The position numbers and the translations under genes were made by a program. Positions 1 to 27,700 of a DNA stretch of 42,043 bases are shown piece after piece (within the stretch, counting starts at the first letter, position 1; each line of letters opens with the position of its first letter). The notes beneath the pieces are model-generated. The model was given only the letters and a program-made list of their open reading frames with translations. It was not told the origin of the DNA and did no database searches. The DNA is taken from contig KV908641.1 of the NCBI GenBank assembly GCA_002005505.1, forward strand, positions 126,714-168,756, read 5' to 3'. Source of the DNA: Botryococcus braunii. Taxonomy: Eukaryota > Chlorophyta > Trebouxiophyceae.

Positions 1-74
1 ATATATAGTCCAGTAGCATCCTAACATATGTGCTGAGTGACCCCAATCTGGGAGCCCCACACCCTCTACCTTGA

Positions 75-270
75 GTGGGCAGAGCGTTCAGACGCAGCCT
101 GCTGCGTGGGCAATGCCTTCAGATTCAGTGCTTTCAGTGGGCTGCCCTTCAATTGCAGCGCGTTGGTGGGGAGTGCCTTCGCACTTGGTGCTTGGGGTAG
201 GTAGGGTTGAGACACGGCATGGTGGGCAGTGCCTTCAGACTCAGAGCTTTGGATGGGTGAGCCTCAGATG
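75..270. repeat. Degenerate minisatellite, about 30-bp unit
   Basis: Units start with GTGGG followed by TGCCTTC-like cores at about 75, 106, 137, 166 and 222, giving spacings of 27-31 bp, with a weaker unit near 195 and another near 251. It lies downstream, in gene sense, of the last recognised PWR-like exon, so it is probably intronic. The rest of 1-1,004 shows no exon I can support; it also contains a G run at about 565-582. Confidence 0.6.
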
Positions 271-1004
271 GATTGCATGGGGCAGGCACCGCCAGGCACA
301 ATTTAGATTGCTTGAACACACAAGTGCAAAGTTTACACCCACAGGACATGGCCAGGGCAGGTACCCGCCCTCCAGGACCACCACCTGAGAACTGCCAAAG
401 CTAGATGCTCGGGAGAAAGCAGCACTTCCTTCTCCCCACAAGGGATAAAGGGGAGGGGTGTGTGCCATTCCGTCATGTTCACACAAGGGGTCACACAAGG
501 GGTGTTTAACCTTTTTCAGGGTTAAAGGTTGATAATATAGTCGGGTGTCCCAGCAGTTGCCCCCGGGGGGGGGGGGGGGGGCGGTGTGGTAAGCCAATCC
601 GCTTGATCACTTTCTGCTGTGAAGACCTCCTATACTGCTACTTCACCCTGCATCCCTGCTACTTCACACTGCAATCCTGGCCAGACGCTGCTGTAAACGA
701 CCCTGTCGTACATGTTCAAGCCACAGACTAAATGATTGAATTGCATGTAGACTCGTTACTTATGATTCTTCCAGATGCTTGCAGGACTAAAAGAGTCCAA
801 GTGCTGCCTAAAGTGCATGTGGTAACTAGGACGACAACCTCTATCGCACATAAATCATCAGTCTCTTTGAGACCCTCACCAGAGATATAAGATAAATGAC
901 CCACAAAGGTCAAAGACCCCAGAGGGGAGACCAGAAGCACAAGGAAGAGCCAGGAAAGGGGGGAGGGGAGCAGGTAAAAGTCTTAAGGCGCAGTGTGAGC
1001 TCAC

Positions 1005-17811
<16,807 letters not shown>

Positions 17812-18091
17812 CTTACAGAAGTGGCAGTTGCCAGCCTATAAGTTTGAAGAACCACAGAGCATCAGCCGAGGCTGTGAGATTGCGATTCATTTTGGAGGAC
17901 GTGCCTCAGTAAAACCCGTAAACTACAGAAGTGTGTCAAGAGACACTTATTGCAGAAAACGTGGTCTATCTTTAAGAGACTTTCCCAGGGTCCTCTCTGG
18001 GGCCTCTTAGGTGCTTTACAATTAAAAATGCGTCTTGATTCGCCAACGAGCAGGGTGCCCGGGGGCGTCACGCAGAAAAGGTCCTTGATCC

Positions 18092-18112
18092 TATCACGTG
18101 GACCACGTGATA
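18092..18112. promoter_or_regulatory. 21-bp perfect palindrome with two G-boxes
   Basis: TATCACGTGG and CCACGTGATA flank one central base and are exact reverse complements, giving two CACGTG cores 8 bp apart. CACGTG binds bHLH and bZIP factors in plants. A third CACGTG follows at about 18,135-18,140. It lies about 280 bp upstream of the most 5' PWR-like segment and 94 bp outside the DIRS element, so a promoter role for the PWR-like gene is an inference. Confidence 0.4.
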
Positions 18113-18205
18113 AGACCTGTTTGAAGGTAAGGTTCACGTGCACTATCGTAAGTTACGTATCGTAAGGGCCCTATCACAATGCCGGTCCGTTATCGTCGAC
18201 GTTAA

Positions 18206-18334
18206 TTGCTACGAAGCCTTTGTCTGCCAATCCAGAGTCCCCAATCGGGTTTACAATAGGTTGACTGAGCCTTTTGAGGTGGCCTTAGGGCTTGGAGACC
18301 CTACTCTAGTGGGAAATTTTCCACCAGACCATCC
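18206..18334. repeat. Split direct repeat, B2 copy (element end)
   Basis: 129 bp, identical base for base to 18,593-18,721. Left of it the two sequences diverge after AATTGCT/ATTTGCT, and right of it one continues GGGTGGG and the other ACCTCCC, which fixes the ends. This is the outer terminus of the DIRS element. Confidence 0.88.
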
Positions 18335-18592
18335 GGGTGGGCGGGCGGGACCAATAAAGGTGCGATGAGCCGTCCGTCACCAGGGTATACACAGTCAAGC
18401 TAGTGCAACACCGCTCCTGTCTCTCTAGATTGAAACCCTGCCCTTTACCAAGCTTGGTAGCTTTAATGAGTTAGTTCAGCCGTTGTTTCCCTTGAAATAT
18501 CCCATATCATTCATCCGTGATCTGGAGTCACGTGATGGTTCCCTTAGTCACCCCTCCTGAGGGGTTTACTAGCCCTCTCGTAGCAATGGTAT
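18335..18592. repeat. Split direct repeat, A2 copy
   Basis: 258 bp between the two B copies. From 18,352 (CAATAAAGGTGCGATGAGCC) to about 18,515 it matches 41,014 to about 41,165 at the far end of the element, with many one-base gaps in the far copy. Beyond that, similarity to the far end fades. It begins with a G-rich run GGGTGGGCGGGCGGGA. Confidence 0.8.
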
Positions 18593-18721
18593 TTGCTACG
18601 AAGCCTTTGTCTGCCAATCCAGAGTCCCCAATCGGGTTTACAATAGGTTGACTGAGCCTTTTGAGGTGGCCTTAGGGCTTGGAGACCCTACTCTAGTGGG
18701 AAATTTTCCACCAGACCATCC
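18593..18721. repeat. Split direct repeat, B1 copy
   Basis: Identical to B2. The recombinase reading frame is already open here (from 18,648), so part of the repeat may be its leader or N-terminus. Confidence 0.88.
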
Positions 18722-21700
18722 ACCTCCCCAGTATCCCAACTGGCAGCCTGCTGACACGCTGGCTGTCCTGCAGCATGCAGGATCCCCTTTGGCAGCCATC
18801 CTAGAGTGCCCCAGACTCTTGGGTATGGCTGACACCATGCTATTGGGCCGCCAAATTCCTTGTCAGCCTGGACCTCCCCTTAGCGCAGCAACCGCAGACC
18901 AATATTTCCAATGGCTCACTAGGGCCAATACCATCCAGCTGCTAGCCATAAAAGGAGCCACCATGCAGAAGAAGCTCAGCGCCTTTGATAGGTTCTGCGA
19001 ATTCATGCGTGACACCGGCCGCCATGCCCTTCAGGCGACCCCCCAAGACATCAAAGTCCACATGACCCTGTGGGCTACTTCCAGTGGCAGATACAAGCAT
19101 CAAGGCTTGGACCTTGTCGCCCCCATCAGCATGCGATGCTTACTGTCCTTCTTAGCCACCGAGTTTGACCGCTATGCCACCACACATGGCAACTGGGATC
19201 CCCTCCACGGCCGAGGTAACCCCTCCATTGAGCTACCTTTGAAACCCGTGCATTGCCGCCTGCCTTGCTCCTCCGTATCGTATTTTGAATAAACGTGTAA
19301 CCAGTTTGTAAACGTGTAAGTGATGTACAGACTTGCACCTGCCGTAGGAAATCCCGTGCGCTCCCTTGATGTGGCTGAGTGGGCCACTGGCTACACTCGC
19401 TGGCTGGCCCATCTGGGCTACAATCCCCAGTCTGCACATCCCTGGAGTTTGGACGACCTGCGCCACGTGCTTGAACGTTTGGATGCTCGCATCGCCAGCA
19501 CCACTGGTGTCCCTTTGCTCCGCCTTCACCGGGATGCCTTCACCATGACCATCTTGTGGGAGACTTGCTCCAGGGGGGCTACTGCGGTCTCCTGGTGTCT
19601 GGATGACTTGTGGTTGGCCTCGGGTGTGCCCCCCCCCCCCTTTCTCCCTCGCCAGTTACCCCCCCCACCCCTTTAACCCTGGTGGCCTGCCCCGCCATCC
19701 CTTGGCCCCCCTGCCAGGCCTTCCTGCGCTGTCCCCGTCAGTTTCCCATACTGCCCCCATATCCCCTCGCTCTTGTGATGGAATGTAGGGATTTCCCGGC
19801 ATTTCTGGACATTTCCCTTACCCCCTAGCCTAGGCGCACATGTGGCGCACATGTCGTACGAGCAACGCGAGTACGCACGTGCCTAGCGTCTAGCCTTGGC
19901 TTCCTAGCCGTCGAATTCCATTGGATAGTTATGGACGTTACTCTCATAGTAGGATTCTAGGATATTTTCTAGATACTATTGTAGAGGTTTGGTGGACTAG
20001 TGCGCTACCATTGGAGGAACGTGAACACACGATCACGAACCACGGGAAGGAACGGATAGAGACGTAAGCCACGGGAAGACACGCACTCAGGTAATTTGGA
20101 AGCTTAGTAGACCACAAGTAGGGAGTGGAAGCTCCGTGAGGTGGGGGTTACTTGTAATTGGAAAGAGCGTCCAACTTGTCGGCCATCCGGCCTTGTCTCT
20201 CTCTCTCTCACAACTTGGAAATTCTCTCTAACTTGTGCATTCTACGACATCTGGTATCGGCGAGATGCCGAATTGTTCTCTGCAAGTCTTTCGCGTGGTG
20301 GAAGGAGGAAAGTCGTAGGAGGGAGATCGTTCGATGGAAGGTCCTAACTCTCATATGTGGGCCGTAGATGTCACCGCCCTCTTCTGGGAAGTTTAAAAAC
20401 CTTTCTTCGGAAGAAAGAGAATTTTTGGAAGCGTTGGAAAGCTCAGGGGAGCTGGTAGAGGACTTGATGGAGGGGGCATCTCGCGATCCGTCGCCCGCTC
20501 CGTCCACACCAAAGACAAAGAAGATCAAGTTGACCAATAAAATAAAGGAGCAGTTATTTTTGGAATTTAAGGAAAAGCTTCTTGCCGAAAGGCAAGTTGG
20601 AGGGGATGGGGTGGAGGAGACTCCTCGCCCTAGTGGACAAGTAAGAGCAACTCCTCCTTCTTTGTTTTCGGGAAAGAGGGGATCTTTTTGCTATTTTGCA
20701 AGGAAGTTGGAAGGCTATGCAAAACTAACCAATGTGCCTGCAGGAAAGTGGGTGGCCTTGGGAGTGCAATTGATGGAAGAAAGACCCACAAAAGTTTGGG
20801 ACACACATGTAAGGAAACTAGAAAAGGAAGGGATACATGAGCATACATTGGAATGGAAGGATTTTAAAACTTTTATGGTTAAAAGATATGATTCCACAGA
20901 CACAGTGGCCATTGCCAGGGCAAAATTAGACAAAGTCTTTCAAGGAAATGAGACTGTCGAGAGATATATTGAAAGATTTATGTCTCTCTTAGCAGATGTA
21001 GAGGTTGACTATCAAATAGCCATGCAAGACCAGTTACATCTTTTTACCAAGGGTCTTAATACTCCTCTCAAACTTGCATGCACTGTGAACCCTGCAACAG
21101 GCAGTCCTTTCACTGATCTGGAAGACATTTGCACTTATGTTGTTAAATATGAGGCAAGTCTCAAAAGCACATATGTGGATGCACAGGGACCCAAGAGGAA
21201 GAGGGTCTACACCCAGACACCTCAAGTGGCAGCAGGAGTGGTGGAACAACAGCCCCCTGCACCACCTTCCTTGGGTTTGGTGGGAGCACCCCCTTTTGGG
21301 TCCGGGAGAAAAATTGATTCTAGAACCTCTATTCCAAAGGATAGGGAATGCTATTTTTGTCATAAACTAGGCCACGAGTCATGGCAGTGTGTTGCTAAAA
21401 AGCAATATCTAGCTGCCAAAGCTCAAGCTAGTGGGCACACCCCATCAAATTTTCAGCCTGGATTCTATCCGAGGCAAGGAAACAATCAACCAGTGGCAGC
21501 ACCACTGCAAGGTGTTTCACCTCCCTCACACATTGGGCCTAAGGGATTTAACAAGGGAAAACATTGGAAAGGGAAAGGGAAGGGCAAGGGCCCTAAACAA
21601 GATTAGTCATGAATGAAATTTGTTTTTCATATTTAACTTTTCTTGTTCAGAAGTCCTTGGGAAGTTGGAATACACCTCTGATTGTTCCTGGCAAACACAA

Positions 21701-24700
21701 AGCTGAGACTTGTATTGAATCTTTTCTTGCTGAACGAAAAGAAAACTCACAAGTCAGTGCATGCTTTGTGATAGGCCAGAAGGTGTGGAAAAGTAGGAGT
21801 TTCTTTTTGCGGTTACGCTCTCGCGCAAACCTGAAAATTCTTGCTAGGGGCTCAAAAGGGGAATGCTTTTCTTTTCAAGGACAGCAATGTACATTTCCTT
21901 TTTCCTTTGTTTTAGCTTATGCAGCACCCAAAGCATCTTGTCAGTTGGGTTCAACGTCAAGTGCTGCACCTCTTAACCTCACATTTCCTGTCATGGCAAG
22001 GGGACAACAATGTAAAGCTTTAATGGACACCGGGGCCACACACTCTTTTGTCCGGGAAAAAGTTTTGCAAGGTTTGAGGTATAACAAGAGGACTTCACCC
22101 GTCACACTTGCTGATGGGACAGTAACACACACAAATGGGAAAGTGGATTTGAGTGTCCGGTTTGCTCCATCTATCATTACGAGACACTCCTTTCTTGTGT
22201 GTGACTCAATAATGGAAGGAATTGACATAATTTTGGGACAGGATTGGCTAGCACCACGACATGCTAATGTTAATGTGAGAGCTAGCAAGGCTCATATTAG
22301 ACACAATAACAAATGGGTCTTGTTAAACAAACATGGAAAAGGCTTGGGAAAGAAGTTGGGATGGGGAATCAAATTAGGAAACACCAGGAAAGGGAAACGG
22401 GATCATTGGAAAACCTGCTTGTTCAATGTCATGGCCAAGGATGAACATGTTGGTTGGGATGAACAGGAAGAGATGCCACCTTTGGTGGACATGGACGACC
22501 CCTCGACGGAGTCATCCGGGACTTCCTTACACAACTCTGCGCCGGGGGATACCTCGGGCACGGCCCCGGATATGGAGAGTTGCCTAGAAGTGGAGAAGGA
22601 AGTGGAAGAGGAAGAGGAAAGGGAAGAGGAAAAGGAAGAGGAAGAGGGAGAATCCGAGGTCACCACGGGTAAGCCTTCGGACCCTCTAGAGGAAATTTGT
22701 GCTAAAAAGCCTGAGCGGCTAGCACACTTGCTCCGGGAGTACAAGGACATTTTTCCAAATGGGCTACCAGGACTACCCCCACACCGACAAGTCTATCACA
22801 CTATTAATGTGCAGGAAGGAATAACTCCTCCAAACCGTCCTGCTTACCGCTTGTCCGTGGAAGAAACTGAGGAATGTGAGCGAACTGTGGATGAACTACT
22901 TTCTAAGGGACACATACGCCCCTCATGTTCACCATATGCTTCACCGGTCTTGTTTGTGAGGAAGAAGGAGGGCACATACCGAATGGTTATAGACTACAGG
23001 GCATTAAATAAAATCACCATTCATGATAGGTACCCTCTCCCTCGCATAGACGACTTGCTTGATAAACTTAAAGGTGCTAAGATTTTCTCAAGTCTGGACC
23101 TCCTCAGTGGTTATCATCAAGTAAGGCTAAAGGAGGAAGACATTCCTAAAACAGCGTTTCGTACACCCTTTGGGCTGTATGAGTTCTTAGTGCTTCCTTT
23201 TGGACTCACCAACGCCCCCGCTACCTTTCAACGCCTAATGAATGAAATCTTTCATGATTTCATAAGGGAAGGGTTTGTGGTAGTGTACCTTGACGATGTT
23301 CTAATTTTCAGTCGGGATGAAGAGGAGCATTATGCTCATCTTCGGAAGGTGTTCCAACGCCTTCGGGAAAAGGAATTGTTTGCAAAACTTGCCAAATGTG
23401 AATTCTTATGCTCAGAACTCAAATACCTCGGGCATATCATTGGCAAGGATGGACTGAAAGTGGACCCCCAAAAGGTGGAGGTAGTCAAGGATTGGCCCAC
23501 ACCCCAAAACGTCACCGACGTGCGTAGATTTTTGGGGCTTGCAAATTATTTTCGAAAATTTATTCAGGGGTTCAGCTCACTTGCTGCACCTTTGACTAAA
23601 CTGTCCAGTAGCAAAAGTTCTTGGACTTGGGGAAAGGAGCAAGATGAGGCCCTTGCGGCTCTCAAGGATGCATTAATACAGGCACCCATACTATCACTGC
23701 CAGACCTTCGTAAACCCTTCCAGGTAATTTGTGATGCGAGTGATTTTGGGGTTGGCGCTGTACTATTGCAGGAAGGTCGAGTCATTGCTTATTACAGTAA
23801 GAAGCTCAATAGTGCAGAAAGGAACTATTCTGCAACTGAGAGGGAGTTACTTGCTGTAGTGTATGCCTTGATTGAATGGAGATGTTATGTCCTAGGGAAA
23901 CAAGTCACTGCCACCACAGACCATAAGTGTAACACTTTTCTTCAGCAACAGGTTGGTTTAAGCCCTCGGAGGGCACGGTGGGCTGAGAAGTTGCAGGAGT
24001 TCAACATTCTTTGGGTTTGGGAGCCTGGAAAGACTAACGTTGCGGATGCGTTGTCCAGGAACCCAGTCCTCCAGGGACAGCTCCAGGGACAACAGCAGCG
24101 CAACGTCTCCACGGAGCCCAACCCCGGGAAGGGGACCAATGCAACCTCGATGGATGGGGACGGGAGGGCCCGCTCGGGCTCCATCACCCTCGGGTCTGAC
24201 GGGTGTGACACCTTCCTGGAATTGTTGAAGGGTGCTTACGCACATGATTCGTGGTTGGGAACAAGGGCAAATAGGAGAAAAGTTCACTTTACGGACGGGG
24301 TTTGGGAATTTGGAAGGGAGGGAAGAAAATATGTGCCTGCATTTTATGAAGTCCGGGATAAGGAAGGTCCAGTTGCTAGGAATCTGCGGCAGGACATATT
24401 GAAAGCTTTGCATGAACCTCCTTCTGTTGGTCATCCAGGCTTTGCGAAGATGTATGATCTAGTGAAGCGGGACTGGTGGTGGCCGGGAATGGCGGAGGAT
24501 GTGCGGGAGTATGTGAAGTATTGTGATTCATGCCAGCGGGTGAAGGCCTCAAACCAGTTACCCGCAGGACTCTTACACCCTTTACAAATCCCCACAAGGA
24601 AATGGCAAAGCATCTCAATGGATTTCATCACGGGACTGCCTAAAAGCAAACACGGGCATAACGCAATATGGGTAGTGGTTGACAGGTTGAGCAAATGTGC

Positions 24701-27700
24701 CCACTTTGCCCCTACCACTACCAATGCAGATGCTTATGAAGTTGCTGTTCTGATGAGGGATAAAGTATGGAAGTATCACGGTTTCCCTGAAGAAATTGTT
24801 TCGGACCGAGATCCTCGGTTTGTGAATAATTTCATGAACACACTTCTAAGTCTGACGGGGTGCAAGCCGGCTCGAACTACGGCATATCATCCTCAGTCAG
24901 ATGGTCAAACGGAACGGGTGAATAGGATCTTGGAAGATTTTTTTGAAACACTATGTCAAGGATAACCCAAGGGAGTGGGAGGATTACCTTTCAGTGGCGG
25001 AATTTGCCTACAACAACTCTTGGCAAACTTCCCTAAACTCCACACCCTTCAGGTTAACATATGGGCAAGATCCAAATATACCGTTTGCGGTGGGACACAT
25101 GGAGGGCACTAAGGTGGATAGGGCTGATCTCTTCATGAGAAAAATGCAAGACAAAATCACCCTTGCAAGGAAGTGTTTGCGTGCAGCTCAAGACCGTCAG
25201 ACGGCCTATGCCAACCGGCATAGGAGGGAGGCCATCTACCAGGAAGGGGACTATGTCCTCCTTTCAACCCGTGCGGCCCCCACGCTAACTTCAAACAGAT
25301 TCAGCAAGCTGCAACCCAGGCACGTGGGACCCTTCAGGGTCATGGCGGTCACGCCCGACAACGTTAACTTCGTCACACTGGATCTTCCGGACCGGCTGGA
25401 CATCCACCCCCGCATAAATGTCTGCTATTTGAAGCCATACTGGACACGTGAGGAGGCGCAGTCGCGTGGATACTGCCCCCCAAAAGTCATCACCAAAGCG
25501 GATGGCACCACTCACCTGGAGTGGGTAGTGGATGCACTAGTCGATCACCGGCTGTTGCACGACAAGGATGGGTTCTCCTACCATTTTGAGGATGGCACAC
25601 CCTTTCTCGAGTACCTTGTAAAGTGGGCAGGCCATGGGGCCACAGAGGACTCATGGGAATCTCAGGAGGCATTCGAGACCCATCCCGGGCTGGTTAATAC
25701 CTATCATAGACTCCAGGGGCTCGCCCCGCCCATTTGGGACCAGGTGGCGCTGCGCGACACCTTCCCTTGAACGGGCCCCTCCGGACGGTTGTCCCCCTCA
25801 TTCCACTTGTGGAGTTCCCACCTGGTGTCTGGGAATACATGGGACGGGACCTATGGTAGGGACTGTATATCTTGTGTACTTTGGGACAAGGGACGGGGTA
25901 GGTTGCCTACCTCGGTATGTGTGGCATGAGGCCTCATACCGCTTCGATGCATTGAACTCGGGGTTCTGCATTCAGGGATAGGAATTGAAGTACACATGGC
26001 GCGCAACCGCAGTCTGCTTAACTAGCACTTGGGACGTGGGCTTGAAGTACAGAAGTGACTTGGAACCCTTGGCTATGGGCTACTTGGAACCCTTGGCTAT
26101 GGGCTACTTGGAACCCTTGGATATGGACTACTTGGCATCTTGGGATGGATTTCTTTCTATGTACTATATGTGTACCTTATGTGTACAGTATGTGTACAGT
26201 ATGGACAATGTATCATAAAGAAACTGTGTTGTATGGATAGCCACTTTAGGGAAGCATTGTGGACTGAGCTACACCTGTGTCATATTTATCTTGTTCGGAT
26301 TGTTTATCGGTTGTGTCACAAGCATTGTATTGCTTTAATAAATAATAAATAGGGATGTGTCAATAAAGGCCGACTTGGATAGTTCGAAAGGAATAAGGCG
26401 AACGTTCGTCGTAGTTCGCCGTAATTTATCGTAATTATCGTACCGTGTCGTATCGTATCGTACAGTATTGTACTTAGGAATAAAGCCCACCAAATAAATA
26501 AATTAAAAACAAAAAAAAAAAAAAAAAATGGACGCTTTAGTCAATTGCTTGGGATGATAGGGGAATAACTTGGAGGCGGGGACCCTAATGTAACCCATTC
26601 GGCAAGGGTCTAACGGCGCTGGTGGATGGGCCGTTCGGTGACGACCATTCCCTTATAATTGTGGTCTACTGTATGTGTGTATGTGGCTGCATGAGGACAT
26701 GCAGGAATTAAGGGGGGGATGATGTGATGGAATGTAGGGATTTCCCGGCATTTCTGGACATTTCCCTTACCCCCTAGCCTAGGCGCACATGTGGCGCACA
26801 TGTCGTACGAGCAACGCGAGTACGCACGTGCCTAGCGTCTAGCCTTGGCTTCCTAGCCGTCGAATTCCATTGGATAGTTATGGACGTTACTCTCATAGTA
26901 GGATTCTAGGATATTTTCTAGATACTATTGTAGAGGTTTGGTGGACTAGTGCGCTACCATTGGAGGAACGTGAACACACGATCACGAACCACGGGAAGGA
27001 ACGGATAGAGACGTAAGCCACGGGAAGACACGCACTCAGGTAATTTGGAAGCTTAGTAGACCACAAGTAGGGAGTGGAAGCTCCGTGAGGTGGGGGTTAC
27101 TTGTAATTGGAAAGAGCGTCCAACTTGTCGGCCATCCGGCCTTGTCTCTCTCTCTCTCACAACTTGGAAATTCTCTCTAACTTGTGCATTCTACGACAGC
27201 TCTCTTCATGACTGTGTGCTTGCGGTTGCAGGGGTCCCTGCTGCCCCCTATCTGTTCCCCACTCTGCACGTTCCGCTTGGCGCGACCATCTTCTTCAAGG
27301 CTATAGAGCTCAAGCACAACTTGCACCCAGAGGTGATGATCGTCACCCGCAGAGACGGCCCCCTGTGCCCCATCCAACGCCTCCACACCTTGCTCGCCCA
27401 GTCTGCTGCCCTGGGTCACCCCGTCACCCAGTTCCTGTGTCGCCCCTTGTCTGCCAACAAGGACCAATTCCTCGAGCGCAGCCTCAGCGTGGCTGCCTTT
27501 GAAGACGACATCGACACCCATTTTACAGCTGCCAACATCCCTTACCATGCTACCCTCCACGGGAGCCGGCGTGGTGCACTGCAGCACCATGACCAGCAAG
27601 GGCAGTCCCTGGAAGCTCTCGGTCTTCTTGCCCAGATCAAGACCCCCAACGTGACCAAGCGCTACATCGATCCTAACCGCCACCTGCCCTCCAAGTTGCC

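Larger units (their letters stand above)
25771..26722 (+). other. 3' non-coding region of gypsy copy 1
   Basis: About 950 bp without a believable gene. It has a 24-bp tandem repeat at 26,058-26,129, TGTGTACAGTA-like repeats at about 26,165-26,205, TCGTA/TCGTAAT repeats at about 26,400-26,475, and an A-rich run at 26,506-26,528. Unusually long for a 3' UTR of a compact gypsy element. Confidence 0.6.
19774..27198 (+). mobile_element. Ty3/gypsy chromovirus, copy 1 (7,425 bp)
   Basis: Two 476-bp LTRs that I read as identical, beginning TGTGATGG and ending CTACGACA, flanked by the 5-bp target duplication GCTCT (19,769-19,773 and 27,199-27,203). Between them are a TGGTATC primer site, gag, pol (protease, RT, RNase H, integrase, chromodomain) and a polypurine tract. 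Identical LTRs imply a very recent insertion. One extra T in the integrase region splits pol. Confidence 0.95.
19624..27231 (+). other. Intron 2 of the DIRS recombinase, containing gypsy copy 1
   Basis: Donor GTGTGCCCC, acceptor GCGGTTGCAG, phase 1 on both sides. The intron's own sequence is strongly pyrimidine-rich with C runs of 12 and 8, and contains stops in the recombinase frame. Without the inserted element and one target copy it is 178 bp. Confidence 0.75.

Noticed and set aside
149..597. Minus-strand open frames near the left edge as the last PWR-like exon.
   Set aside because: No family similarity, no suitable phase-2 acceptor seen, and part is a minisatellite and a poly-G run.
19280..19330. 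A 51-bp GT-AG intron removing the stop in the recombinase.
   Set aside because: The 132-bp intron at 19,216-19,347 has better splice sites and restores the conserved GNP motif.
19624..19788. A frameshift in the DIRS recombinase at the C run, and disruption of the gene by gypsy copy 1.
   Set aside because: A phase-matched GT-AG intron from 19,624 to 27,231 joins the two sides into a natural recombinase sequence without any frameshift, so the insertion is intronic.
25634..25981. Open frames on either strand of the gypsy copies (for example 25,634-25,981 and 35,316-35,792) as extra genes.
   Set aside because: They overlap pol in other frames and are duplicated simply because the element is present twice.
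26506..26528. A poly-A tail of a LINE or a processed pseudogene.
   Set aside because: It lies inside the gypsy 3' region and is present in both copies at the same place.
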